From Coptis chinensis (lineage: Eukaryota > Streptophyta > Magnoliopsida > Ranunculales > Ranunculaceae): a stretch of 64,000 nucleotides of DNA. Shown here piece after piece: positions 33,614-44,415 of this stretch (positions within the stretch are counted from its first letter, which is position 1; each line of letters starts with the position of its first letter). A program made the position numbers and the translations under genes. The DNA is taken from NCBI GenBank assembly GCA_015680905.1, contig CM027377.1:88577001-88641000 (forward strand), given 5' to 3'. The notes under the pieces were generated by a model. The model was given only the letters and a program-made list of their open reading frames with translations. It did no database searches and was not told where the DNA came from.

Positions 33614-35140
33614 TATGAGAAATTAGCATAAGTGACCAAAAATGGAGTTCTAACTAATCTCGTTTCGCCGAGTGCGATTGCATTGACGATATGCAACAAG
33701 GCCTTAAACCACTAGGAGTTCCCTAGTGGACGAGTTATAGCCTCGTGAGAGTTTTCCAGTGAAGGTACTCCAAAACTTCTTCTATACTACAACAACTCAG
33801 AAATAAAACTATTTTTTCTTTATCTATGTCTCAATTATCTATACATCTCACTAGCAATGAATACATAATAATCAAGTCGAAACCTAGGCTAATATATGCA
33901 TAATAATCTATCATCTATGAATAAACATATTTACAATGAGTAATATTATGAGATGAACTAGCAAGTCCGTTTCTGAAAACTTGGAATAGCGTCCTTAAGT
34001 AGGTCCTCACATAAATGTCAAGACAAAAACCACTCTGATTTTTCCGCTCAAGTTTCGCTATTCCGGTGTGCAGTGGGCACACTTTACCTTAAAAACTCAA
34101 TGACACACAAGGAAGCCGGAGTTGATCAAACACATCTGCCACTTACTATCACACTATCCTATTGCTAATTGAGCTAGAGGTCTTTATTAGGTGTTGCGGG
34201 GATTAGGAGATGGTTTAAGAAGGAAGGAAATGGATATTCAAAGAGAACAAGTCTGAAATAATAGAGTCTTCATATTATGTAACTAGAGAAAACCTTATTC
34301 TTTACTTTTGCTTCTACACTTTGTTTCCATCCTTAAAGATATTTTTTTTCTTTTTCTTTGGCTTTTGACTCCTTGATTCTATTTTTGGAGTTCTAACTCT
34401 TTATTTTTTATTTTTTTTTATTTGGATGGAAACTTACTTTTCTTTTTTGAAGTGACTAACAAGTTCTTGATTTCAAAGGTTATTATCTTTTCTATTCTTC
34501 ATCTCTATTCTCAAACTTATTCAAAGAATTAGGTAGGTTGATTTTTTATTTTGTTTTGTTTTGTAACAGGGTAAAGGATTTGTGGTTTATGAAAGGCTAA
34601 AGAAAGGCTCAGAGGGGCGACTAGCGGAAAATAATTCATAGGTTGGAATTTCTGGCTATATCGAACCAAAGAGGGCCTAAATTCTCGCTTAGGATATGGT
34701 ATAGTGATCTAGCAAGTGGATGTGTGATTTCTGTATCCGGATTTTACTTCTCCTTTGTGTCATTTCTCAAATGTGTCACTCATATAAGGCTTTAGGCTAT
34801 ATTCTCACAGGATTTGTAGAATAAGTACTCTAGCCTAGATTCCAGAAACTTACTGCCAACAATCATATATACTCATCTAACATATTTATAGATATATGCA
34901 AGGATTATTACCTACATATTAGCCTAAGTTTCTAAAAACTATTCTAATGCAAAAGCTACGTGAGACTTCTAGATTATTAAAAGCATAGAGAAAGAAAACA
35001 ATATCAATATTCCTAAGTGTATAGCATACTTTTTATTTATCTTTTTTTTCAAATCTTTGAATTTTTTTTTAGCTAGAAAATAAGTGCATATTATACATAT
35101 CTATATCCTAACAGATGTCTTAATTACACATGTTTCTATG
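33614..35140 (-). other. Element B 3' untranslated region between two polypurine tracts
   Basis: No coding frame. It contains the hairpin pair at 33709-33729 and 33730-33746 and is closely matched by the same region in element A. Confidence 0.8.
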
Positions 35141-35173
35141 CCCCCAAACAAGAAGCATTTTTTGTCCTCAAAG
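35141..35173 (-). other. Element B internal polypurine tract with hairpin
   Basis: The minus strand reads CTTTG-AGGA-CAAA.., then TGTTTGGGGGCATAG. It lies 1,566 bp from the 3' tract. Confidence 0.72.
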
Positions 35174-35367
35174 TATTTTAAATAAAGAAGGTAGGAAAAT
35201 ACCATTAAAACGCATAAAATTCTGGAACATCTGCAAAACAAGGTTATAACATACTAATATAGAAAACCAAAATGGCCTATAAAGAATTCCACCAGTAACG
35301 GGGTTACAAAAATTTGCTTGGGACATAAGCGCACACTTTACCAAACTAACACTTACCTGCACTCCGT

Positions 35368-36245
35368 TTAAACATTGTCCTCCATATTTCCCTCTTCAAA
35401 GAGATGAGGTTCTTTCGCATCCTGCCATGCCATGATAACTTGCCAAGCCCGCCGCCGTGTGTTGTCAACTTGTGCTAACCTGTCTAGTGTTACTATGTTT
35501 GATGGGGTGTAAGGAGCAACCAAATGAGGTTGCACCTGCCATCCCGGCCAAGTCATTACTCGGAATGAGCGAACCACCCAATTGGTGGGTCTCATGACTT
35601 CAACCCTTTTCCAATCCGTGAATTGGGTACATAATTCTGGTAGACAACTGAGCAGGATGCGGCAAACCAAAACAGGCATAAGAAGATACTTATGGCGCAT
35701 GCTTTGGGCTTCTTAAGACTAGCCACTAATACTCGAGGAATGTCATATCGGTGACGTCCCTCAGCTAAAGCAAGGAAAACGTCACCAGCAGTACTATTTG
35801 CAGAAATAAACTGCCACTCCCCTAAAATATTCATGAGGATGAATAACATGGTGGTACCTACATTTAGGGACAGGCTACCAAGGGCTATGTTGTAACGCCC
35901 TTGGTCCATTATACGAAATACCACTCCCCGATAATACTCATGGAAATATGTATAGTCATAGATGTATGAATTATCGGTCATATATCCCCACGTGTGAATA
36001 GGATCAGGTATTGGTATTCCCGAAACTAATGCTACCACATACTTAATGAATTCTAGGGGTGTGTCATCAACCGTGACGGAGAATTCTTGTTCTCCATCCT
36101 GGTTATAATAGAACTTAACATTATTATAGAAAAATTCAGTAAGCTTAGGTGAATTCGAGTCGTCTTCACTTACCAGAAGATGCCTCCATCCGAACTGCAT
36201 GATCCTCTCGCGAAACCAATGTCCATAAGAATCGCTCCCCAACAA
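35368..36245 (-). pseudogene. Second plant-transposon-protein-like ORF of element B (ORF2)
   Basis: The 36245-35592 frame includes HWFRERIMQFGWRHLLVSED, then LTEFFYNNVKFY, then FSVTVDDTPLEFIKYVVALV, then HTWGYMTDNSYIYDYTYFHE, then hydrophobic stretches NVGTTMLFILMNI and ISIFLCLFWFAASCSVV. An overlapping frame (35700-35368) continues with RPTNWVVRSFRVMTWPGW and an acidic end. It fits the Transposase_32-like domain found downstream of pol in Athila elements. One frameshift near 35680 breaks it. The copy in element A is shorter at the break but otherwise alike. Confidence 0.6.
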
Positions 36246-36349
36246 GTGTTTGAAAGACTGCTCCGGTATTACTATAGGAGAAGTTATCGAAAACTACTCT
36301 CTAGAACAGCTGCAACTATCCCTGAACAACCCTCGGAAAACTTGAAATT

Positions 36350-36640
36350 TTGGTGCCCATTGGGGTCGGTATGAAAGTGCTCCAAGGTATGCCTGGGATG
36401 GGGTGCGGATGCGTTCTGTTGAGTTTTGAATTCCAGGCACTTGGGCGCATGGTGCGCTTACTTTTAGCCTGGGATGGGCGCGGGGTGCGCTCAGGATGAA
36501 AACTAGAATTTCAGTGTTTTGGGCACAGGTGGCACTTTCGGGTTTGTCTTTGGAGAGGGACAGTCGCTTTCGGGGTAGAATTCCTCCGACATGCTAAGGC
36601 GCAGGTGGTGCTCCATCAAGGCAGTGTGCTTTCGGGGAGC
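36350..36640. repeat. GC-rich degenerate minisatellite, B site 1
   Basis: Motifs CTTGGGCGCATGGTGCGCTT and GGGATGGGCGCGGGGTGCGC. Same relative position as 20495-20790 in element A. Confidence 0.8.
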
Positions 36641-37263
36641 TGTGAGGCCGAAGTGCGAAGGAAAAATAAGGTAAAGTGGGAATGAAATGTGAGAGATGAA
36701 TGTGAGATGTAGTTGGGGTTCTGAGTGTTGAATGAATGCAGTTTTTATAGGATTTAAGTTGCTAAAATGAATCGGGAAGTTACCCAAAAAGTTTTAAGGC
36801 AATTGTTGGAAATAATAAAATTTCCAAAACCGAAAACGGAAACAACCCATAGTCTCTATTCCAAAACAAACCTAATATCTTTTAGGTTGAATTTAGTGTA
36901 GATACTGCCTAATTTATCAAGATTTCATCCTAACATAATATCTATTTATAGCGATGCCCATATCGGCAATATTCTCAACCCTCACTCCAAAACAACTTCT
37001 TAAAATAGATGATCATATAACGAATTATGCTAGGCTAAATAATACCACCCCCAAACAATTCGGGAAGGTGGGATTAATGATAAGAACAATGCATAATTCG
37101 AAATTAACCAACTTTTATTAAAATTGAATTCCAAATAACATATGATAACCAAATTCAAATTTAATTGCTGAACTAACCTTTTTACATCCGTACTAAATAA
37201 AAACAAATACAATAAAACAAATCAATTTATTAGATCCCTAAACCACTCCCTGCTAGTAGTGGA

Positions 37264-38352
37264 ATGCGCTCGAGAAGCAAATGGCCCTTGGGCTTCCGAT
37301 GGGCCATAGCCATCCGTCTTGCGGCGACAACGCTCGTGCCTCACAAACTGCTCCTCCGAAGAAGAACCCCCCTAGGGTGGGAGGCGTGCAAGCATGTCGT
37401 CTCAGAACTGGTGCTGAGCTTCCATCTCGACCCTCGTCTGTTCCTACCGCTCATCCTCGCGGCGGGCACTAGTCTCAAAGTTATGATGCATGGTAGCCTG
37501 CCGAGTTCGGAGGTCTTCACAAATAATATTGAGAGAATGCATGCCACGATGAATCACAGCCATGCGTTCTGCATCCGACCTACACCTCATCAAGGCATCG
37601 GCATCACAACATGCCGTGTCATCCTTATCCTCCGAGTCAGTCTCTGCCACTACCCTCTCTTCAAGCAACCTCCAAACTCTCTGGATACACTCCGAATAAA
37701 TATGATGATTTCGGTGCTCCTTTAGGCAAATCCTATCAGACCTCGGAGTCGCTCTCAAGGTTATTATGATCTTCGTTATCAAAACAGGGAGAGGTGCAAT
37801 ACTCTTTCCAACTCCTATAATCAAGTTAAGCACATACTCCAAAATATAAAACTCATACTTATGCTCCTGGAGTATCCATAGAACGTGGAGGCAGTTCAGA
37901 CCGATATCACTGACTTTCTCCTTCACTATGACATTCCTACCAATCCACTAAGCTACAGCCAACTTGTTGGTTCTGAGAGACGACTGGCGAACACAATCCG
38001 AGCTCACATTGTAGTTCTCTTCCACAACAGTCGCGTTCATCAAAGGTTCTACAGCAGTAAACTGGGAGTCCTGTAATTTGGCATCGAGATGGTGTCTAGG
38101 CAGAATGCCTAAAATCTCAGCCAACAACCCAGTAGTAACCTCTATCCTCCTCCCAGCCACCTTAACAAAAATTCGATCCCCATTCAACTCACTCATCCTA
38201 TAAAACTCTCGGACCAAATCTTCGTGGTAAAAATCATCTGTCGAGTACCACAAACCACTCCAGTCTCTCCTAACCATCTTGTCACCGTAAAACGGCGCGA
38301 AGTGGTCGATAGGAAAAGCGTGCTCCGGCAATATCCGACATCTTTGAGCCAT
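37264..38352 (-). pseudogene. First plant-transposon-protein-like ORF of element B (ORF1)
   Basis: The start at 38352 gives MAQRCRILPEHAFPIDHFAP, then HEDLVREFYRMSELNGDRIF, then VAGRRIEVTTGLLAEILGIL. This is the VREFY...V.GxxIxxxxxxixxiLG pattern of the putative plant transposon protein domain. After a stop around 37945 it continues (37926-37444) with a long helical, charged region and a His/Arg-rich end, with a basic tail in a further frame to 37264. The same domain type as ORF2 makes this a tandem duplication of function within one element. Its leader (38353-38814) contains a C-rich CCACCACC stretch on the minus strand. Confidence 0.58.
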
Positions 38353-38814
38353 TGGAGTTTTGATAAGTTTTGTTGGTTGAAATAAGGTAGGGTGACTTGT
38401 TTTAAAATACTTTAACTAAAATTAATGGTAGGAGGAGCGGTGGTGGTGGTGGCAGTTCGAAATTTCTGAAATTCCGGTGGTTTTTGGTTGTTGAAATCGG
38501 TGGAGGTGGTGGTGGGTGTAGGTAGGAGGAGATTTGGGGTGGGTTTAAACTTGGGGCGTGGTTGTATTTAGGTTTTATATTTATTTCTATTTTTATTTTA
38601 GGTTTGAAGTTTTTTTTTTAATGGCGGTTTGAAGAAGAAGAGGAAGAAGAACGCGATCGTTCTTTGGGTTGCTGACTTGTGGGCTTGGGCCCAAGCCCAA
38701 TTCGAATTCCATAAAAAATTCGATTTTTAGCGCAACTTCGAACTTAAATCGCCACTTCGTTACCGGTCCGATTTTCGCGAATGAGATATGGAAATGATCA
38801 GGAAAGTTACTGGA
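38353..38814 (-). other. Leader of ORF1 in element B; deletion junction at its right end
   Basis: No coding frame. G-rich GGTGGTGGTGG and purine-rich GAAGAAGAAGAGG on the plus strand. At about 38815 the sequence switches abruptly to gag homologous with 23690 rightward in element A. Confidence 0.6.
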
Positions 38815-40318
38815 AACACACCTTTGGGTTGTAGTTTCTCTTGAGCTAGCTGCTGTAAGGAAAGTTGGATGGCTTACAAAATCTGTTGTTGAGATTGTAT
38901 AAAGGTATCGAAACGATTCGATTGTGGAAGAGTGTTAGCTATAGGTTGTGTGGCACGAACTATGTCACGTTGATTATTTATGGGTGGGTTGTCATAGTTA
39001 TTATTATTAACCGAAACGATACCTCGATTTGCATTATAATTATTATTGTTATAATTATTATAATTACCCTGACCTTGTGCTTGACCTTGTCATGGTTGCG
39101 CTTGGTTGTTATAATTATTATAATTACCCTAACCTTGTCCTTGTCGTGGTTGAGGTTGGTTATAATTGTTTGCTTGCCTAACATTTTGATTATTAAATCT
39201 TGGAGTTGTTACTTGTTGATTATTTCTCCAATTGAAGTTAGGGTGTTGTCTCCAAGGGGCGTTAGGAATAGGATAACTATTAATTGAGCAAACGTTATCT
39301 TGTTGTATTGTTTGTTGTTCGTAAACGAAAGGACAATAGGAGTCGGGGTGCTCTGGACTCAAACAGAAATTACATGGGTTGTAGTTGACATTCATGACAG
39401 GGATAGATTTTTGTTGGACAGAAATAGCCTCTACCATTTTAGTTAGCGATTCGATTAAATTTTTAAGTTTTGGATCGGGTTTCATCTCAAACATACCGGC
39501 GGCTTTAGCTGTTGTAGAAGAACTAGTGGAGCGAGAGATCTCATCACTACCCCCCCCCCCCCCCCAATTATTATTCCGCTTAGTCTGATCTTCTAAAAAT
39601 TTATAAGCCTCCGAGGCTCCTTTACTTAAGAAACTACTCCCATTCATTATGTCAAGGACTTCTTTATGGTGGTGTAGAAGTCCTTTGAAAAAGGCACGAA
39701 CTAACATGTCTTTTGCGAGGTTATGATGTGGACACTCTATAAGTAGGTCGGTGAAACGATTCCAAGCCTCTGAAAATGATTCATGAGGATTCTATCGAAA
39801 GAAATGAATCTTGTAAAGCATTTCATCAGTCTTTAGTGGTGGGTAAAATGTTCCATAAACAAATAACAAGTTTAGCCCACGAGTCCACAGTAATTAGGGC
39901 TTGGCGCTTAACCAAGACGCCGCCTTTTCGCTACGGTGAAGGGAAATACCCTCAGTTTAATTTGTTCAGCACCAACCGAAGGATGGTGGAAAGTAGTAAG
40001 GACTTGGTCAATCCTATGCATGTGCTGATAAGGTTTTTCATGGTCTAACCCATGAAAAACGGGTAACAAATTAAATATATTTGGGGGGATTCGGAAATCC
40101 CCCACTTGGTCTGATAGAACGATGCAAGATTTCGGGATATCGCTCAAGGCTTTGTAAAAGTCTGAGAGAGGAGACTCTCTTTCTTCAGCCATAATCTCAG
40201 GTGTGGTGTGTGGTTTGCTAACTAGAGGTGAAGTGAGTGGTATACTAGAAAGGCATGTTTGTTGACGTTGTCGGTTAATTATATTAGGTGTTTTTCTTCG
40301 GCCTGGCCTTAATCTCAT
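38815..40318 (-). pseudogene. gag: gag of element B, broken
   Basis: The start at 40318 gives MRLRPGRRKTPNIINRQRQQ, followed by MHRIDQVLTTFHHPSVGAEQ. A second frame (39707-39129) reads MLVRAFFKGLLHHHKEVLDI, then a poly-Gly run, then NPCNFCLSPEHPDSYCPF, then APWRQHPNFNWRNNQQ, the latter typical of Athila gag. An Asn/Gln/Arg/Gly-rich tail ends in stops near 39129. A 16-C run (39550-39565) encodes the Gly run where element A has 5 Cs. Frameshifts and the missing protease/RT make it defective. Confidence 0.82.
39550..39565. repeat. Poly(C)16 tract within gag of element B
   Basis: Sixteen consecutive C on the plus strand; element A has CCCCC at the equivalent site (about 24415). Confidence 0.9.
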
Positions 40319-40559
40319 GCTAGGCTAAGACCAATCTTAATGCAAAGCAACAACACTCCAAACAATCCTGATATGCTAGTATGAACCTCTAACAGAAGAT
40401 GAGAGGTGCGGAAGAAAAGAGTACCTGAAAGCCTCCTTGCTTCGCTTATGAATAACGTCTTGTGTACGCGTGCTCAGTGTATATAACAAGTTAGAACACT
40501 GAAAACTTGAAAGAAATGGAAGTTTGAAACAAACCTGTGGAAATCGGGCAGTTTCAGCA
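40319..40559 (-). other. Element B leader, upstream of gag
   Basis: No gene; near-identical to 25173-25399. Confidence 0.6.
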
Positions 40560-40735
40560 GAAGGCATAGGTATGCTCAGAATAAGCCTAGGAAGGGCGCA
40601 GGTCGCGCTCAGGCAAAAGTTGGAATTCCAGGCGTGTGAGCGCAGGTAGCGCTCCAAGTTGGCCTTGGTAGGGCGTAGGTGGCGCTCAGGCAAAGGGTGG
40701 GATTCCAGGCGTATGGGCACAGGTGCACTCCGAGT
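40560..40735. repeat. GC-rich degenerate minisatellite, B site 2 (leader)
   Basis: Motifs GGGCGCAGGTCGCGCTC and GGAATTCCAGGCGTGTGAGC. Shorter than the equivalent array in element A. Confidence 0.8.
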
Positions 40736-40857
40736 AATTTTTCGCGGAAACTTGCTAAGCCGAAACAGACAGCCACAGTTAGAATCCAAAAAAGGGTGGG
40801 TGGGTTATGGGACTTTGAAAAACTATCAAGTTTATAGAAAACAATACTAAAGAGTAC

Positions 40858-40878
40858 TAAGATGGCAGCGACGCCATT
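40858..40878 (-). other. Element B primer-binding site
   Basis: After the 5' LTR the minus strand reads AATGGCGTCGCTGCC. TGGCGTCGCTGCC agrees at 11 of 13 positions with the recalled tRNA-Asp type site. Confidence 0.55.
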
Positions 40879-41995
40879 TGATAAACGTAAAATTGAATAA
40901 TTTACCTACGAAATGAACGATGAAACTCAAAACGCAAGTGAAACTAATCTTAATTACGCGTTACTATCAAAGATTTCTATACTCTCAATTCTATCGAAAT
41001 AGAGTGGAGTAAAAAGTTCGTTCCACTTTTAGTTTTTTAGCATTCAAGTTTCCTAGATTGACTAATCTATTCAAAGTCTAATGAGAGCAATGGTGGGAAT
41101 TATACTACGATGTGAATTAAAACTAGATGTAATATAAAGATTATAACTTTATTAAATTTTACTAAGCAATAATTGAATTCTAAATTAATATCTAAGAATT
41201 GAATAACAACAACTGAAATTAGATCTAACAATTTTAAATGACAAAATCGAAATGAACAAGAAATAACTATTTTATTTATCTAATCAATGAAGAACTATGA
41301 TTTAAAGAATTAATCTAAAACAATGTATGAAACTAATTAATTTAACTAATTGAATTCAAAAACTAGATCTACAAGCTAATTTAAAGGCTACTTTCTATTC
41401 TAGATTCTCTAACTATCCCTTTCTTAAGAGCTAAGTCTTGTTTGAAGTAAAGGAGGAGACCAGATCCACAATTTCGTGCATGGGCTGAGGAGCCATGTTT
41501 TGGGCCGGAAAATCGTGCCCAAAGCCCAATTTCTTCAATCCACAGAGCCTGTTTCAGCTAGATTTGACTTCAGTAGACTTTTCGTCTACTTCTGCTCCTC
41601 TGATTGGGCCAAGCCTTAGACCATTGGAAAGCTCTTTCCGAGCTAGTCGTTTTGATGTAAGGTAGGCCCAAATCCGAGGCTTGAGTCTAAAGATATGGTC
41701 TTCGGAAGTTCTGCTGACTTGTGCACTGTTTCTGCCCGTGTTGACTTTTCGGCTTTTGACCGGGCTTCATAAAGGCTTTGTCTCCTTGAATCTTGGCCTT
41801 TATCATAGAACTTCTTAGCAACCAACCCTTTGCTCCTTTATATCACCAAAGTGGCACATTTCTGTACATAATTGAGTTCCATGCCTGAAATACATAAAAT
41901 CACATAATTAGCATTAACTCTTATTTATTACTCACATAATTGGTTTAAAAGTAGTATTATTAAGGGGTTAAAACTACAGTTTTGGGCTCTTATCA
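40879..41995 (-). mobile_element. Element B 5' LTR (1117 bp)
   Basis: Partner of 32459-33574, with the same internal deletion junction (TGTGAATTAAAACTAG at 41111-41126). Confidence 0.92.
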
Positions 41996-42000
41996 CTATT
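41996..42000. repeat. Target-site duplication CTATT (right) of element B
   Basis: Identical to 32454-32458. Confidence 0.92.
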
Positions 42001-42455
42001 CATTGGGAGTTGAGGTTTTTCTTAAATTTGCAGAGTGGAAGTTGGGCGGGAAGAAGTGTCTTTGTCTGTGCAAGAAGTGCCAGAATAGGTATTGGTTGAC
42101 TTATAAAGAAGTTGGATACCATTTAATATGAAAAGGTATAGAGAAGTCCTATCGTGTATGGACTTTAGACGGTGAGGACTTATTTAACGCTGTTGTTCAT
42201 CCTCCATTGGTTGCAAATATTTGGGAAAAAACCTCGGGTGATGATGGGTTTGAGATGGGGGACACCAAGGAAGAAACCGTTGGGGATGTCAGGATTGGGA
42301 TGGGAAACTTTGTCGACTCTGCTTTTGGATTACACGGTGATAGGTGATGGCAGTTTGGGAATTGAATTTGATGAACCTTATGCTCCTGAACCAGACTTAG
42401 GAAAGAGGTATTACGATTATAAGAAAAAAGCAACTAAAAAATTGTATCCTACATA
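42001..42455 (+). pseudogene. CACTA transposase N-terminal domain, continuation
   Basis: In the frame opened at 32398 this reads SLGVEVFLKFAEWKLGGKKC, then LCLCKKCQNRYWLTYKEVGY, then HLI, a TGA, and KGIEKSYRVWTLDGED. That is the FLxFA..KxCxCxxCxN..EVxxHLI..GxxxxYxxWxxHGE layout of the Transpos_assoc domain. After the stop it runs on to about 42345 with an acidic stretch and then decays. The tnp2 core never follows. Confidence 0.72.
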
Positions 42456-43324
42456 GTTATCAAAACCCAGCTCGGCCACTGACCCAGTCAAAGGACTGGG
42501 TCACTGGGTTGATGGTCTAACCAATGGGTCATTGGTTGAACCAGTGGGTTGTTAATTAAAATTTTAATAATTAATATTAATTATAAAACCATTTGAAATA
42601 TGACGAAAACAAATGTATTTTCCTATTGCAAACTTGCTATAATAATTTTTAAAGAAACAAATAATAAATATCCAAACTAATATGTAATTAAAATGTTAAT
42701 AAGCCAAAGCTTGAGTAGTGATTGGGTTTGGTGTAGACACATCTGGTGTTGAACCAGTGGGAGAAAATACTAGTTAAAAAGAGAATGAACATTTCTTTGA
42801 GGAGTTTTGTCAAAGAGTTCATATCATGATGTTATATATACAATAAGCCTTACAGATAGTTAAGCATATTGAAGCTTTGAAAGTGGTAAGGAAATGGATA
42901 GTTCACACTTTAATTCAAAATTCATCACCAGTGAAGTGGGAGGGTAGAGGATGAAATCTCCATGAGTGCTGGTTATTGTGGTCACTTATTCGTAATTCTT
43001 TCTTTTTAATAATTGTTGTGATCATTACACATCTCTTCAAAACAGTATCAAAAAGCCAAAAAATAGACAAGAACTTCATTAATGCCTTCAGAGAAGTCTA
43101 CTTTTTCGGTCAAATATGTCTTCCAAGTGTTTAACTATTTTAGTGAGCCCACCCGAGTGTTACAAGAACTGTTCGGGTTGATGGTTTGTACTAAAAACTG
43201 GACGGGCTTCCGAGTTAGCACTAGGCCAATTGCATAAACAATCTGTTCATCAACCTAACCTGATTAAGGCACTGGGTCACCGGTTCACCAAGTTAACCCG
43301 CTGGGCCGGGTTGGGTCTGATAAC
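42456..43324. mobile_element. Element with imperfect terminal inverted repeats, superfamily unknown
   Basis: The left end is GTTATCAAAACCCAGCTCGG; the right end inverted is GTTATCAGACCCAACCCGGC. Both ends are rich in CCCAG/GGGTCACTGGGTT phrases, while the middle is AT-rich. No target duplication of 2-9 bp is clear, and no coding frame was seen. Confidence 0.5.
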
Positions 43325-43328
43325 ACTG

Positions 43329-43525
43329 CCTGTAACCAAAGATTCACCACATGTGTCAACATCTAACAGATCAGACGATATAGCTGTTGCAACAACACTC
43401 ATGGCATCTAACAAGTGTTGAGCACGGAGACCATCACAACCACAAGAAGTTCCTTTCGGAAATGACTTAATGCATGACAATAATGTGTCTCTCTCTACCA
43501 ATAAAGGGGGCTCAATGAAGTGTTG
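43329..43525 (-). pseudogene. RT/endonuclease-like gene relic, N-terminal piece
   Basis: The minus-strand frame reads FIEPPLLVERDTLLSCIKSF, then PKGTSCGCDGLRAQHLLDAM, then, after a one-base shift, LTHVVNLWLQ. This is the segment that precedes APLTPLLKPD in the RT family represented at 9402-11311. Joining ..TTACAG to ..GGATGATGTCCACAG across the 32-kb insertion restores the expected order LQ-G-(R to stop)-CPQPIAEF. The N-terminus is lost at or near the G-element LTR. Confidence 0.7.
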
Positions 43526-43537
43526 TTTAGTGGTAGT

Positions 43538-43655
43538 AAATTCAAAAGATTGTAAAAAGTGAGGTTCGTCTGTAGTAAATTCACAAGATTGTAAGAAGTG
43601 AGGTTCGTCTGTAGTAAATTCACAAGATTGTAAGAAGTGAGGTTCATCCTAGATT
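43538..43655. repeat. 39-bp tandem repeat, three copies
   Basis: Unit phrases TAGTAAATTCACAAGATTGT and AAGAAGTGAGGTTCGTCTG; first copy slightly diverged. On the minus strand the unit reads through as 13 codons (DEPHFLQSCEFTT), open into the RT-like piece. Confidence 0.9.
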
Positions 43656-44415
43656 GTTTAGAGTTCGAATGGTTAGGAGTTGAAGAAAGGAAGGTAGGAT
43701 CTTAGTTAGGACATGTTTTTGGTTCTAAGTTATGAAGAACATTGAAAACTAAAGTTGTTTTGAAGATTGAAAAGACATAAACTTGAAAGCAAATAAAAGG
43801 AAATGATTTATTGAAGAAATAACATAAGAAATAAGATTGATTGATTGATTTAAAATGTAAACACAATAACAAGATTGAATTGAAAAACAAGAAACTAAAT
43901 AACTTAATTGAAAAACTAGATAAGAAAATAAATCCTACATGACACTAGATTAAGTCTAGGTGCCTTTCTCTCTCCCTAACTTTTAGATTATATACCCCTA
44001 TTTTTGGCTTTTAGTAATTTGCCCTTCTCCATTATAATTGAGACACCTCACACCTCACACCTCACTTTTTTCTTTTGCTTTTTGATTTCTTCTTGACCAT
44101 GATAGGTTTTGGAGAATGCCATATTTTGAGATAAAGGCCTCCATCTCTGGTCTTATGAGTTGAGGGCTTTAACCTTTGACTTTGACAGTTGACTTTGATT
44201 TTTTCACCACTTTTCCATAGGAGCTTCTGGTCTTCATAATAAGCGTGATTAATGCTCCTTTTGGTGCTAAGACGCATTTTTTATGATAAGTGGTTTGAAA
44301 TTCTTTGTAACCTGAAAAGGGCAATAAAAGCTACGAGTTGCCTTTTCATTGAGCGTAAGAAGGGTTGTAATGCAGTAATATAAGGGTAATAAAATGCACA
44401 TTTGGGAGTTGATCA
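43600..44415 (-). mobile_element. Element G (Athila-like) 3' LTR, left end approximate
   Basis: The LTR start TGATCAACTCCCAAATGTG at 44415 is preceded on the minus strand by GCTATTTGGGGTGG (polypurine tract). Matched by the solo LTR at 8566-9401. Confidence 0.7.

Larger units (their letters stand above)
32459..41995 (-). mobile_element. Athila-like Ty3/gypsy retrotransposon B
   Basis: 9,537 bp with 1.1-kb LTRs (32459-33574 and 40879-41995) and a perfect CTATT duplication. The order in sense is: 5' LTR, primer site, GC-rich array, gag, plant-transposon-protein ORF1, GC-rich array, ORF2, internal polypurine tract, 1.57-kb untranslated region, 3' polypurine tract, LTR. Protease, RT, RNase H and integrase are absent: the gag sequence joins directly to the ORF1 leader at about 38815. 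It is non-autonomous and a close relative of element A. Confidence 0.92.
11317..43328 (+). mobile_element. Second CACTA-like transposon, heavily interrupted
   Basis: The left end reads TACTACACCAGAATAGC, a CACTA-type terminus with C to T at the first base, followed by a 22-bp perfect inverted repeat (11360-11412) typical of subterminal regions. A transposase N-terminal domain starts at 32398 and continues after 41995. The element splits the RT-like gene. The trinucleotide CCT at 11309-11311 and 43329-43331 could be its 3-bp target duplication. A matching right terminus is not visible; the right end is occupied by a separate TIR element. Confidence 0.6.

Noticed and set aside
37264..37725. 153-codon plus-strand frame
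   Set aside because: Antisense to the ORF1 coding region of element B, and the equivalent frame is not conserved in element A.
38865..39287. 140-codon plus-strand frame rich in Ile/Leu/Val (also 23737-24174)
   Set aside because: It is antisense to the Asn/Gln-rich gag segment; the hydrophobic content comes from ATT/ATA triplets opposite AAT/TAT codons.
42001..42455. Plus-strand frame as a novel host gene
   Set aside because: It reconnects in frame with 32398-32458 and fits the N-terminal domain of CACTA transposases.
43325..43331. CACTG at the right end as the second terminus of the CACTA-like element
   Set aside because: The orientation is wrong for a CACTA right end, which should read ..TAGTG or ..CAGTG. 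The 3-bp CCT match alone is weak, so the right end is left undefined.
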